Of a DNA stretch of 64,000 bases, positions 8,311 through 19,773 are shown piece after piece (the first letter of the stretch is position 1; each line of letters opens with the position of its first letter). This stretch comes from JAIBAC01 sp046331095. Its GTDB lineage: Bacteria > Actinomycetota > Acidimicrobiia > UBA2766. The stretch spans positions 62,001 to 126,000 of the forward strand of contig JAXLRM010000006.1 of the NCBI GenBank assembly GCA_046331095.1, read 5' to 3'. The notes beneath the pieces are model-generated. The model was not told the DNA's origin and did not search any database. It was given only the letters and a program-made list of their open reading frames with translations. A program made the position numbers and the translations under genes.

Positions 8311-8639
8311 CGCGTCTCGCCGGTGACGAGCTTGTCCGCCAGGAGGTTCTCGCGCTGGTTGGTGCCGAGGCCGCGCAGGCGGCGTGTGTCGGAGATGTCG
8401 TACTTGTCGAGGAGCTGGCGTGCCTTGACCTTGCCGACGCCGGGCAGCGACTCGAGCACGGCGAGGACCTTCATCTTGGCGACGATGTCGGAGGAATCGG
8501 TCTGCTCGAAGAGGTCCACCAGGGTGGTGGAGCCCATCTTGAGCTTCTCCTTGATCTCGGCGCGTGCACGCCGCGCGGCCGCGGCCTTCTCGAGTGCTGC
8601 GTTCCTCTGCTCCGGTGTGAGTTGCGGAGGCAATGCCAT
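8307..8639 (-). CDS. mihF: Actinobacterial integration host factor (mIHF)
   Basis: Nucleoid-associated DNA-binding protein specific to actinobacteria. The 110-residue product reads MALPPQLTPEQRNAALEKAA, a basic helix, then LPGVGKVKARQLLDKYDISD and TRRLRGLGTNQRENLL, a helix-two-turn-helix surface that bends DNA without sequence preference. An in-frame ATG at 8660 is open but adds only non-conserved residues. It heads the mihF-gmk-rpoZ-coaBC-metK series. About 150 bp upstream begins a large tandem palindrome array. Confidence 0.93.
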   Translation of the reverse strand: MALPPQLTPEQRNAALEKAAAARRARAEIKEKLKMGSTTLVDLFEQTDSSDIVAKMKVLAVLESLPGVGKVKARQLLDKYDISDTRRLRGLGTNQRENLLADKLVTGETR

Positions 8640-8787
8640 GTTCCCCTCCTGTGCCTGCATCCACGCAAGCTCACCGCGGACGGGCCCTGTGACCAGCGGT
8701 GATGCGCGGCAGTCTAACGGCCCGGGTCACGACGTGCATGTCACGTTCGCCCTCCCCCGGGCCCCTCCCCCAGGCCGGGCCCCTGCC

Positions 8788-9370
8788 AACGCGGGCAACC
8801 TGTAGCGCAGGCGCGCCAACCCGCCCGCGTTCGGACGGGGCCGGGCCCCAAACGCGGGCAACCTGCAGCGCAGGCACGCCATCCCGCCCGCGTTCGGACG
8901 GGGCCGGGCCCCAAACGCGGGCAACCTGTAGCGCAGGCACGCCAACCCGCCCGCGTTCGGACGGGGCCGCACCCGACGCTCGCCGGTCCAGCGCCCCCTC
9001 CCAGGCCGGGCCCCAAACGCGGGCAACCTGTAGCGCAGGCACGCCATCCCGCCCGCGTTCGGACGGGGCCGGGCCCCAAACGCGGGCAACCTGTAGCGCA
9101 GGCACGCCAACCTGCCCGTGCCTGGACGGGGCCGGGCCCCAAACGCGGGCAACCTGTAGCGCAGGCGCCATCCCGCCGCGTTCGGACGGGGCCGGGCCCC
9201 AAGCGCGGCAACCTGCAGCGCAGGCACGCCATCCCGCCGCGTTCGGACGGGGCCGGGCCCCAAACGCGGGCAACCTGTAGCGCAGGCACGCCATCCCGCC
9301 CGCGTTCGGACGGGGCCGGGCCCCAACGCTGGGCAACCTGTAGCGCAGGCACGCCAACCTGCCCCGCGTT
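8788..9370. repeat. Array A: nine tandem palindromic units, ~63-bp period
   Basis: Units start at about 8788, 8851, 8914, 9016, 9079, 9142, 9201, 9263 and 9325. Each has a 44-nt palindrome bounded by AACGCGGGC and GCCCGCGTT with an inner CCTG-TAGCG-CAGG hairpin, then a conserved ~19-nt GC-rich linker (CGGACGGGGCCGGGCCCC). Linkers are as conserved as the palindromes, so this is not a CRISPR. Between units three and four the linker carries about 39 extra bases. The array fills the 811-bp gap between pyrF and mihF; the remainder is the pyrF terminator (9418-9448) and about 150 bp ahead of mihF in which nothing else was recognised. Confidence 0.9.
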
Positions 9371-9417
9371 TGGGAGGGGCTCGAGGGGGCCGCTCGGGGG
9401 GCCGCTCGGGAGGGCTC

Positions 9418-9448
9418 GGGGGCCGCTCGGGGCCCCCGAGCGGCCCCC
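9418..9448 (-). terminator. Hairpin terminator after pyrF
   Basis: A perfect 15-bp inverted repeat, GGGGGCCGCTCGGGG against CCCCGAGCGGCCCCC, begins 2 bp after the pyrF stop. No T-tract follows, as is common for actinobacterial terminators. It would close the pyrR-to-pyrF operon. Confidence 0.65.
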
Positions 9449-9450
9449 TG

Positions 9451-10161
9451 TCAGGGTGGCGGCAGGGAGGCGCGGATCGAGGCGGCGGCAGCGACGGGGT
9501 CGGGTGCCGCGACGACGGGGCGGCCCACGACGACCATGCCGGCACCTGCCGCGACGGCGGCCGCGGGCGTGGCGGTGCGGGCCTGGTCGTCGCTGCCCGG
9601 CGCGTGGGCGCCGGGGCGGATGCCGGGCGTGACGCGGAGCAGTCCCGCGGCGACGCCGCGCCCGGCGGGCAGGACCGGTGCCGCGCACACGAGCCCGTCG
9701 ATGCCGGCCGTGGCGGCGAGCGCGGCCCGTGCACGGACGAGCTCGACCGGCTCGGCGTCCACGCCGGTCGCCGCGAGCGCGGCGCGGTCGAGGCTGGTGA
9801 GCACGGTCACGCCGAGGATCGCGGGCCGCGCCCGACCCGTGTCGGCGGCGCCCGCGGCGGCCCCCTCCAGCGCGGCATCGAGCATCGACGCCCCTCCCCC
9901 GGTGTGCACCGTGAAGTACTCGATCGGCAGCCGCGCGATCGTGCGGGACGCGGCGGCGACGGTGCGTGGGATGTCGTGGAACTTGACGTCGGCGAAGACC
10001 GGACGGCCCAGGACCGCCACCTTCTCCACGACGTGCCCGGCGTCGGCGGCGAGCAGCTCGAGGCCGACCTTGAACACGTCTACGTGGGGGGCCACGCGGC
10101 CGGCGAGAGCCACAGCTTCATCGAGGGTGGGGACGTCGAGGGCGACGGCGAGCAGCGTCAC
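9451..10161 (-). CDS. pyrF: Orotidine 5'-phosphate decarboxylase
   Basis: Last step of UMP synthesis, decarboxylating OMP. The 236-residue protein has LLAVALDVPTLDEA, VDVFKVGLELL and the catalytic DVKFHDIPRTV (Asp/Lys tetrad), then HTGGGASML and the phosphate-binding VVGRPVV. Its length and DVKFHDIP motif place it in the short E. coli/Bacillus-type subfamily. The GTG at 10161 overlaps the pyrD stop as GTGA. Confidence 0.94.
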   Translation of the reverse strand: MTLLAVALDVPTLDEAVALAGRVAPHVDVFKVGLELLAADAGHVVEKVAVLGRPVFADVKFHDIPRTVAAASRTIARLPIEYFTVHTGGGASMLDAALEGAAAGAADTGRARPAILGVTVLTSLDRAALAATGVDAEPVELVRARAALAATAGIDGLVCAAPVLPAGRGVAAGLLRVTPGIRPGAHAPGSDDQARTATPAAAVAAGAGMVVVGRPVVAAPDPVAAAASIRASLPPP

Positions 10162-11088
10162 CGGCCCCCCCCGTGCGCGGCGCCGACGACGTCGGCGACA
10201 CAACGCCGCTTGCAGCGACGCAAGGCGGCGGGCAGCTTGCCGACGATGCGTACCCCCGCCCGCGGATCCACAAGGTGCGCGGCGCCGACCTGCACGGCAG
10301 ACGCGCCGGCCGCGAGGTACTCGACGACGTGGCCTGCGGTCGAGATCCCGCCGACGCCCACGATCGGAAGGTCCGGCAGGGCCGCGTGGGTCTCGTGCAC
10401 CATCCGCAGCGCCACGGGTCGCAGCGGCGGCCCCGAGAGCCCGCCGGTGCCGTTAGCGAGGACGGGCCGCAGGCCGGCCTGGTCGATCGCCATCCCGATG
10501 AGGGTGTTGGTGAGCACGACGGCAGCGGCGCCTGCGTCGGCGGCGGCCCCGGCGGCGGGCACCGGCGATGCCACGTTGGGCGACAGCTTCGCCCACACCG
10601 GAGTCGCACCGAGGTCGCGGACGACGGCAGCGACGACCTCGGCGGTTGCGTCCGGGTCGTGGGCGAACATGTGGCCCCTGCCCGCACCCGCCGACAGGTT
10701 CGGACAGCTCAGGTTGACCTCGACCGCGGCGACACGGTCCGAGAGGGGCGACGCCGCGATCGCAGCGGCGACGGCGGCATAGCCGTCTACGTCGTGGCCC
10801 CAGATCGAGGCGACCACGCGCACGCCCGCGTCCACGAGCAGCGGCAGCGACTCCGCGAGCCAGGGCCCGACACCGGGGTTCTGCAGGCCGACCGCGTTGA
10901 GCATGCCGCCCGCAGCAGGGTGGAGCCGTGGCGGCGGGTTGCCCGCCCACGACTCGGCGGACATCGACTTGGTCACCACCGCGCCGAGGCGCGACGCGTC
11001 GACGGTGCCCAACAGTTCGGCACCCGTGCCGAAACACCCCGACGCCGCCATCACGGGGTTGTCGAGGTGGACGTCGCCCACGCTCGTC

Positions 11089-11105
<17 letters not shown>
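10158..11105 (-). CDS. pyrD: Dihydroorotate dehydrogenase, class 1B-type catalytic subunit
   Basis: Oxidises dihydroorotate to orotate with FMN. The 315-residue protein has MAASGCFGTGAELL, VVTKSMS, NAVGLQNPGV, VNLSCPN (class 1 catalytic Cys) and VGVGGIS (FMN phosphate site). These resemble class 1B PyrD, whose partner PyrK (Fe-S/FAD subunit) normally lies next to it. No pyrK is present: the ATG at 11105 overlaps the 3' end of carB by 17 nt, and pyrF follows immediately. Electron transfer must use a PyrK encoded elsewhere or a different acceptor. Confidence 0.93.
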
Positions 11106-14367
<3,262 letters not shown>

Positions 14368-14453
14368 TCAGACCCCCCCGGTCCATCGAATTGCCCGCAC
14401 GCAAGCCGAGGAGGCCGCAGAAGGCGTCCACGTCAGACCCCCCGGTCCATCGA
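14368..14453. repeat. Direct repeat of the carA 3' end before carB
   Basis: The last 21 nt of carA (coding strand TCGATGGACCGGGGGGTCTGA, cited by position 14433-14453) recur at 14368-14389 with one extra base in the C-run, directly ahead of the carB GTG. The 43 bp between them show no SD-like conservation. The layout suggests a ~65-bp tandem duplication of the carA/carB junction. Confidence 0.75.
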
Positions 14454-15566
14454 TCTGGTGAAGCGCCCGAAGAGGTAGGCGGCGTCGTGGGGGCCGGGGC
14501 CGGCCTCGGGGTGGTACTGGACGCTGAAGGCGGCGACGTCACGGCACGCGAGGCCCTCGAGGGTGCCGTCGTTGAGGTTGCGGTGGGTGAGCACGACCGT
14601 GCCGAAGCTCGAGTCCGTGCGGTCGTCGAGGGCGACCGAGAAGCCGTGATTCTGCGAGGTGATCTCGATGCGGCCCGTCTCGACGTCGAGGACCGGGTGG
14701 TTGGCACCGTGGTGACCGAAGGGGAGCTTGTACGTCGCGGCGCCGAGAGCGCGCCCCAGCACCTGGTGGCCGAGGCAGATCCCGAACACGACGACGTTGC
14801 CGAGCAGTCCCGCCACGGTCTCCGCTGCGCCCGTGACGGCAGCGGGGTCGCCGGGGCCGTTGGAGAGCATCACCCCGTCGGGTTCGTGCGCGAGGAGGTC
14901 CTCGGTCGAGGTGTGCGCCGGGAAGACCGTGACGTCGCAGCCGGCCGCGGCGAGGCGGCGCAGGATCGTGCGCTTGACGCCGAAGTCGACCAGGGCAACC
15001 CGGTAGCGCGCCTGCACGGCCACCTCCGGCGATACGTACCACTGCGGCGTGGTCACGACGCTCGCGAGGTCACGGCCCTCCATGGCGGGCGCCGCGCGGA
15101 CCCGGTCGACGAGGTCTGCGACGGACGCGTCCAGCGCCGCACCCGCGAACACCCCGCCGCGCATGGCGCCCGCGTCGCGGATGTGGCGCGTGAGCCGGCG
15201 CGTGTCGACACCGGTGATGCACGCGAGGCCATGGCCGGCGAGGTAGTCGGCGAAGGGCTCCTCGCTGCGGAAGTTGCTCGTCACCGTCGACAGTTCGCGC
15301 AGGACGATCCCGGCGGCAGCGGGGCGCCGTGACTCGTCGTCGTGTCCGTTGGTGCCGTAGTTGCCGATGTGGGGGTAGGTCATCGTCACGAACTGGCCCG
15401 CGTACGACGGGTCGCTGATGACCTCCTGGTATCCCGCGAGGCTCGTGTTGAACACGACCTCGCCGAAGGTCGCGTCGGCGCCGCAGACGGCCTCGCCGCG
15501 GAACGCGGCGCCGTCCTCGAGGACGAGAAGCGCCGGCGCGGCGCCGAAGAGGCCGGACTCGCTCAT
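14433..15566 (-). CDS. carA: Carbamoyl-phosphate synthase small subunit (glutaminase)
   Basis: Hydrolyses glutamine and passes ammonia to CarB. The 377-residue protein has the N-terminal CPSase domain (ALLVLEDGAAFRGEAV, FNTSLAGYQEVISDPSYAGQ) and the class I amidotransferase with nucleophile loop VFGICLGHQVLG (Cys), KLPFGHHGANHP and the catalytic His/Glu in VQYHPEAGPGP. The ATG at 15566 overlaps the pyrC stop as ATGA; the longer upstream open frame is the reverse of pyrC. Confidence 0.96.
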   Translation of the reverse strand: MSESGLFGAAPALLVLEDGAAFRGEAVCGADATFGEVVFNTSLAGYQEVISDPSYAGQFVTMTYPHIGNYGTNGHDDESRRPAAAGIVLRELSTVTSNFRSEEPFADYLAGHGLACITGVDTRRLTRHIRDAGAMRGGVFAGAALDASVADLVDRVRAAPAMEGRDLASVVTTPQWYVSPEVAVQARYRVALVDFGVKRTILRRLAAAGCDVTVFPAHTSTEDLLAHEPDGVMLSNGPGDPAAVTGAAETVAGLLGNVVVFGICLGHQVLGRALGAATYKLPFGHHGANHPVLDVETGRIEITSQNHGFSVALDDRTDSSFGTVVLTHRNLNDGTLEGLACRDVAAFSVQYHPEAGPGPHDAAYLFGRFTRSMDRGV

Positions 15567-16870
15567 GTCCGCGCTCCCGTGAGCACCTCGCCGTCGCGCA
15601 CGGTCACGACCCCCCCGCAGACGGTGTGTCGCACCTTGCCGGTCAGCTCCATCGACGCGTACGGCGTGTTTACGCCCTTGCTGTGCAGCCGCCTCGGGTC
15701 GACGTGCCACACGACCGCGGGGTCGAACACGCACACGTCGGCGGCCGCGTCACTCACGATCGGACCGCGGGGTGCGAGGCCGGCGACGAGCGCGGGGCGC
15801 GTCGCCGTCGCGTCCACGAGCCGCGCGAGCGTGAGCGACCCGTCGCGCACCATCGCGTACACGAGAGGCATGGCCGTCTCGAGGCCGAGCATCCCGCACG
15901 CAGCCGTCGTCCACTCCTCCTTGCGCTCGGGGGTGTGGGGCGCGTGGTCGGTCGCGACGCAGTCGATCGTGGCGTCGGCGAGCGCCGCACGGACGGCGTC
16001 GACGTGCTCGCGGCTGCGCAACGGCGGGTTGACCTTGAAGACCGGGTCGAAGGTCGCGGCGCTCTCGTCGGTGAGGGTCAGGTGGTGCGGGGTGACCTCG
16101 GCCGTCGCCGGCACACCCCGCGCCTTCGCGTCGCGCAGGAGGGCGACGGACTGCACCGTCGAGACGTGCTGGAGGTGCACCGGCGAGCCGGTCGTCTCGG
16201 CGAGGAGGAGGTCGCGGGCGACAACGACGGCCTCCGCGGCCGCCGGCCAGCCGCGCAGGCCGAGCCTGCCCGACACCTCGCCCTCGTGCATCTGGGCGCC
16301 GTCGGTGAGGCGGAGGTCCTCGCAGTGGTCGGCGACGACGCCGCCGAGGGCACCGACGAACTCGAGGGCACGCCGCATCAGCTTGCTGTCGGGCACCGGC
16401 GACCCGTCGTCGGTGAACACGTGCACACCGGCGCGGGCGAGCTCGCCGAGGTCGGCGAGGTCTCTCCCTGCGCGTCCCCGCGTGACGCACCCCGCCGGGT
16501 GGACGCGGCAGAGCCCGGCGCGCTCGGCGGCGTTGCGGACAGCCTCGACGACCGCGGCGCTGTCCTGGGGCGGGTCGGTGTTTGGCATCGCGACGACGTC
16601 GGTGAAGCCTCCGGCGGCGGCCGCAGCCGACGCGGACGCGACGTCCTCGGCGTCCTCGCCGCCGGGCTCGCGCAGGTGCACGTGTACGTCGACGAGCCCG
16701 GGCAGCACGAGGCAGCCGGTCGCGTCGAGGACCGTGTCGGCGCCCTCGGGCACCGCCGTGCCGGGGGCGAGGACAGCCGCGACGACACCGCCGGCGAAGA
16801 CGAGGTCGGCGTCCTCGCATGCGCTGCCGTCCCAGACCGCTCCTCCGGTGACGAGAACCTGCCCGCTCAC
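15563..16870 (-). CDS. pyrC: Dihydroorotase
   Basis: Closes carbamoyl aspartate to dihydroorotate. The 435-residue amidohydrolase has the metal motif VDVHVHLREPGGE (HxH), TDDGSPVPDS, HCEDLRL, LQHVSTVQS and the catalytic-Asp segment CVATDHAPHTPERK, all in the order of class I dihydroorotases. The GTG at 16870 overlaps the pyrB stop (GTGA), indicating translational coupling with aspartate transcarbamylase, with which class I enzymes often associate. Confidence 0.95.
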   Translation of the reverse strand: MSGQVLVTGGAVWDGSACEDADLVFAGGVVAAVLAPGTAVPEGADTVLDATGCLVLPGLVDVHVHLREPGGEDAEDVASASAAAAAGGFTDVVAMPNTDPPQDSAAVVEAVRNAAERAGLCRVHPAGCVTRGRAGRDLADLGELARAGVHVFTDDGSPVPDSKLMRRALEFVGALGGVVADHCEDLRLTDGAQMHEGEVSGRLGLRGWPAAAEAVVVARDLLLAETTGSPVHLQHVSTVQSVALLRDAKARGVPATAEVTPHHLTLTDESAATFDPVFKVNPPLRSREHVDAVRAALADATIDCVATDHAPHTPERKEEWTTAACGMLGLETAMPLVYAMVRDGSLTLARLVDATATRPALVAGLAPRGPIVSDAAADVCVFDPAVVWHVDPRRLHSKGVNTPYASMELTGKVRHTVCGGVVTVRDGEVLTGART

Positions 16871-17799
16871 GCCGTACCCCCCAAAGCCAGGTAGAGGACC
16901 GCCATCCGCACCGCGACACCGTTGGCGACCTGTTGCTCCACGAGGCTCGCGGGCAGGTCCGCCGCCTCGGACGCGATCTCGATCCCGCGGTTCATCGGCC
17001 CGGGGTGCATGACGAGCGTCTCGGGGTCGAGCCGCGCCGCCCGTTCGGCGGTGAGGCCGTACATCTGCACGTACTCCTTGATCGACCCGAACACGGGGTC
17101 GGCCTCGATGCGCTCCTGTTGCATGCGCAGCAGATACACGATGTCGGCCTTCTCGAGGGCAGCGTCGAAGTCGGTGGTGACAGCGGCCGGCCACGACTCG
17201 CTGCCGGGCGGCAGCAGCGTCGCCGGCCCGCACACGGTGACGTCGGCGCCCATCGCGCTGAACGCGAGCACGTTCGAGCGGGCAACCCGCGAGTGGGCGA
17301 TGTCGCCCACGATGAGCGTGCGCAGGCCCTCGAAGCCGTCACGGTGCTGGGCGACGGTCGCGAGGTCGAGGAGCGCCTGGGTCGGGTGCTCGTGGGCGCC
17401 GTCGCCCGCGTTGATCACGGGCACGTCGACCCACTGGGCGATGCGGGCGGGAGCACCGCTGGCCTCGTGGCGACAGATCAGGGCGTTGACACCCATCGCG
17501 CAGAGCGTGCGGACCGTGTCGCGCAGGGACTCGCCCTTGGACAGCGACGAGCCCTTCTGGGTGAACGTGATCGTGTCGGCGCTGAGGCGCTTGGCGGCGA
17601 TCTCGAAGCTGATGCGGGTGCGGGTGGAGTCCTCGAAGAAGCAGTTCGCGATCGTCTTGCCGCGCAGTGCGGGGACCTTGGGGATCGGGCGCCGGTTCAC
17701 CTCGCGGAACTCGCGGGTGAGTGCGAGGACGGTCTCGATGCCGTCGCGGCCGAGGTCGTCGATCGAGAGGAGCGAGCGTGTCGACGGGTCGGTCGTCAC
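16867..17799 (-). CDS. pyrB: Aspartate carbamoyltransferase catalytic subunit
   Basis: Condenses carbamoyl phosphate with aspartate. The 310-residue protein has FFEDSTRTRISFEIAAKRL (carbamoyl-phosphate loop), KGSSLSKGESLRDT, INAGDGAHEHPTQALLDL and HPGPMNRGIEI, all diagnostic. No regulatory pyrI gene is nearby. The GTG at 17799 overlaps the pyrR stop. Confidence 0.96.
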   Translation of the reverse strand: MTTDPSTRSLLSIDDLGRDGIETVLALTREFREVNRRPIPKVPALRGKTIANCFFEDSTRTRISFEIAAKRLSADTITFTQKGSSLSKGESLRDTVRTLCAMGVNALICRHEASGAPARIAQWVDVPVINAGDGAHEHPTQALLDLATVAQHRDGFEGLRTLIVGDIAHSRVARSNVLAFSAMGADVTVCGPATLLPPGSESWPAAVTTDFDAALEKADIVYLLRMQQERIEADPVFGSIKEYVQMYGLTAERAARLDPETLVMHPGPMNRGIEIASEAADLPASLVEQQVANGVAVRMAVLYLALGGTA

Positions 17800-18368
17800 C
17801 CCGGGACCTCCTGGGACTCGTGGTCGCTGCCGATGTCGACCGCGTCGGCGCCGTCGGACTCGGCGAGGCGCACCATGACGGTCTCATCGCGGCTCGACGG
17901 CAGGTTCTTGCCGACGTAGTCGGCGCGGATCGGCAGCTCCCGGTGGCCGCGGTCGACGAGGACGGCGAGCTGGATCGCACGCGGGCGGCCGAAGTCGCAG
18001 ATCGCGTCCATGGCGGCACGGGCGGAACGTCCCGTGTAGAGGACGTCGTCGACGAGGACGACGGTCGCGTCGTCGACGGCCACCGGGACCTCGGTCGGTC
18101 CCGTCGGGACGCGTGGAGCGGACTGCACGTCGTCGCGGTAGAAGGCGATGTCGACGGATCCGACGGGGGGCGCGGTTCCCTCGACCTCGGCGATCGCGGC
18201 GGCGATGCGGCGCGCGAGGGGCACGCCACGGGTGTGGAGGCCGACGAGGAGGACGCCAGCGGGGCCCTTGTTGCGCTCGAGGATCTCGTGGGCGATGCGG
18301 GTGATCGCCCGCCGGATCTCTTCCTCGTCGAGCACCCGCGCCTTGGGCGCGAAGCCGCTGCGGCTCAT
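17796..18368 (-). CDS. pyrR: Pyrimidine operon regulator / uracil phosphoribosyltransferase
   Basis: PyrR binds UMP and then its own mRNA leader to lower pyr operon expression; many members also have uracil phosphoribosyltransferase activity. The 190-residue protein has the PRPP loop TVVLVDDVLYTGRSARAAMD, GLHTRGVPLARRIA and DIAFYRDD, typical of the family. It heads a seven-gene operon linked throughout by 4-nt stop/start overlaps or similar. A PyrR-type RNA site lies just ahead of its SD. Confidence 0.95.
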   Translation of the reverse strand: MSRSGFAPKARVLDEEEIRRAITRIAHEILERNKGPAGVLLVGLHTRGVPLARRIAAAIAEVEGTAPPVGSVDIAFYRDDVQSAPRVPTGPTEVPVAVDDATVVLVDDVLYTGRSARAAMDAICDFGRPRAIQLAVLVDRGHRELPIRADYVGKNLPSSRDETVMVRLAESDGADAVDIGSDHESQEVPG

Positions 18369-18378
18369 CTACACCTTC

Positions 18379-18400
18379 TCCGTCTCTCGGGACCGAGTTA
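18379..18400 (-). promoter_or_regulatory. Probable PyrR-binding site in the pyrR leader
   Basis: On the minus strand the leader contains GGTCCCGAGAGACGGAGAAGG ending 5 nt before the start codon (core GTCCCGAGAG). It resembles the PyrR anti-antiterminator loop consensus (UCCnGnGAG) and runs directly into the GGAGAAGG ribosome-binding site. As proposed for mycobacteria, PyrR binding here would most simply block translation. Assignment rests on motif likeness and position. Confidence 0.55.
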
Positions 18401-18411
18401 AAGGTCGCCGC

Positions 18412-18417
18412 ACTGTA
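18412..18417 (-). promoter_or_regulatory. Possible -10 box of the pyr operon
   Basis: TACAGT on the minus strand, about 43 nt before the pyrR ATG. Transcription from here would give a short leader holding the PyrR-like site. No clear -35 is visible. Confidence 0.35.
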
Positions 18418-18452
18418 TCAGCCCCGCCGTCCCCGACCGGGCATCCCGCCTC

Positions 18453-18501
18453 GACGTGGGGACTTAAAGCGGGTCCACAACCCGTCTCACGTCCCCACGT
18501 C
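18453..18501. repeat. Lone copy of the ACGTGGGGAC palindromic unit
   Basis: A 49-nt unit: GACGTGGGGAC, an inner CGGGT-CCACA-ACCCG hairpin, then CACGTCCCCACGTC. It has the same length and plan as the units of arrays C and E but is single. It lies upstream of pyrR and 50 bp from the first palindrome flanking the nuclease gene. Confidence 0.85.
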
Positions 18502-18548
18502 GGGTCGAAGAGGCATTCATGGGTGCTCGACCGGCTCCCACCGCACGG

Positions 18549-18650
18549 TTGGAGCACCACGCGGCCATCCAGATGGGGTTGGAGCACCACGCGCCACGGG
18601 TGGCCGGCTGGTGCTCCAACCCCCATCTCCCTGGCCGGCTGGTGCTCCAA
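18549..18650. repeat. Left 102-bp nested palindrome flanking the nuclease gene
   Basis: Two copies of TTGGAGCACCA (18549, 18579) are followed by two of its complement TGGTGCTCCAA (18609, 18640), spaced 30-31 bp. Inner GCCAC-GG-GTGGC can pair as well. It is about 90% identical to the element at 19659-19760. The rest of the pyrR-to-nuclease gap (18369-18728) holds the lone 49-nt unit and about 80 bp ahead of the gene in which nothing clear was seen. Confidence 0.9.
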
Positions 18651-18728
18651 GGGTGAGCAATATGCGTCACGTTCGGGCCGATGGCGCCTTGTGTATGCAT
18701 GGGAATCCGAGGAACCGTCATCAGCCGG

Positions 18729-19634
18729 ATGGGCGAGTCGCTGGTCGCGCTCGCTCAGATCGCACGACACCAACACGGCGTGTTCACCTACACCCAGGCG
18801 ATCGAATGCGGGATCTCGCCCCGCACGGTCCGTCGCTACGCGGCCGAGGGCCGTTGGCGACAGATCCACCCGGGTGTCTTCGTCACTGGCGGGCACGGCG
18901 TCGACGACCTCCAACGTGCAAGCGCGGCCGTGCTCGCCGTCGGGCCGACCGCAGTCGTGAGTCACATGAGTGCGGTGGCCCTCCATGACCTCGGCCCCTG
19001 GCCCCTGCACGTCCACGTGACCGTGCCGCACGGACGCCATCGGTCCCTCGATGGAGTGCGGTGGCACCAGAGCAGGCGCCTCGGAAGCGAGGACCTCACC
19101 CGGGTCCGAGGCATCGCCACGACGACGATCGAGCGGACGCTCCTGGACGCGGCCACCCACGCTGACCGCGACCTGCTCGCCCGTCTCGTCGACGAGTCGG
19201 TCAGGCTCGGCATTACCGACGTGGCGGCGCTCGCGGCCAAGGCACTCGACGTCCGCCCCGACGGTCGCTTCGGTGGAAGCAGGTTGCGATCGGTCCTCGG
19301 ATCGATGCCGCCCCTCGACGACGCGGACAGCATCATGGAGCTCGTGATGGCGAGGCTCCTGGACGCGGCGGGCCTCGGAGGTTACGTCCATCACCACGTG
19401 GTCGACACCGGGGGAGTCCGCTTCGAGCTCGACTTCGCCTACGTGCCCGAGCGGGTCGACGTCGAGTGTGACGGCGCCGCGTACCACCACGGCCCGAGCC
19501 GCCGGGTGCGTGACCGCCAGCGCGACGAAGCGTTGGGAGCGGCCGGCTGGACGGTGTGCAGGTTCTCGTGGAAGGACGTCACCACCAACGCGTTCCCCAC
19601 CGCGCGCCGCATCCGCACGACCCTCGGCCGGTGA
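18729..19634 (+). CDS. AbiEi-like HTH plus VSR-like nuclease domain protein (DUF559 type)
   Basis: The N-terminal part (LAQIARHQHGVFTYTQAIEC, then GISPRTVRRYAAEGRWRQIH) looks like the winged-helix domain of AbiEi antitoxins. The C-terminal part (FELDFAYVPERVDVECDG, then RVRDRQRDEALGAAGWTVCR) looks like the DUF559/Vsr-type PD-(D/E)xK fold, with the acidic LDF and VECD positions kept. Such two-domain proteins are common in actinobacteria and their role is unsettled; no AbiEii toxin gene is adjacent. Starts at 18681 and 18699 are also open; 18729 leaves only a short tail before the HTH. The gene is alone on the plus strand and exactly framed by two 102-bp palindromic repeats, so it may be a mobile or repeat-associated unit. 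Confidence 0.75.
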   Translation: MGESLVALAQIARHQHGVFTYTQAIECGISPRTVRRYAAEGRWRQIHPGVFVTGGHGVDDLQRASAAVLAVGPTAVVSHMSAVALHDLGPWPLHVHVTVPHGRHRSLDGVRWHQSRRLGSEDLTRVRGIATTTIERTLLDAATHADRDLLARLVDESVRLGITDVAALAAKALDVRPDGRFGGSRLRSVLGSMPPLDDADSIMELVMARLLDAAGLGGYVHHHVVDTGGVRFELDFAYVPERVDVECDGAAYHHGPSRRVRDRQRDEALGAAGWTVCRFSWKDVTTNAFPTARRIRTTLGR

Positions 19635-19658
19635 TCCCGACTCCGAGCGGCGGGGGGG

Positions 19659-19760
19659 TTGGAGCACCACGCGGCCATCCAGCAGGGGTTGGAGCACCAG
19701 GCGGCCACGGGTGGCCGGCTGGTGCTCCAACCGGGGCTCCCTGGCCGGCTGGTGCTCCAA
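19659..19760. repeat. Right 102-bp nested palindrome flanking the nuclease gene
   Basis: Same architecture as 18549-18650: TTGGAGCACCA at 19659 and 19689, TGGTGCTCCAA at 19720 and 19750. It begins 24 bp after the nuclease stop and ends 13 bp before the stop of the convergent GMC oxidoreductase gene, so it may also serve as a bidirectional terminator. Confidence 0.9.
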
Positions 19761-19773
19761 GCGGGTTCGAGAC

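Noticed and set aside
8788..9370. CRISPR array
   Set aside because: The sequences between palindromes are as conserved as the palindromes, and no cas gene is present. Same reasoning for the other four arrays.
8671..9734. Long open frames through array A encoding repetitive peptides
   Set aside because: They arise from a ~63-bp repeat that is a multiple of three, have no SD or homology, and overlap pyrF antisense. Similar repeat-derived frames at 53.2-53.5 kb were also discarded.
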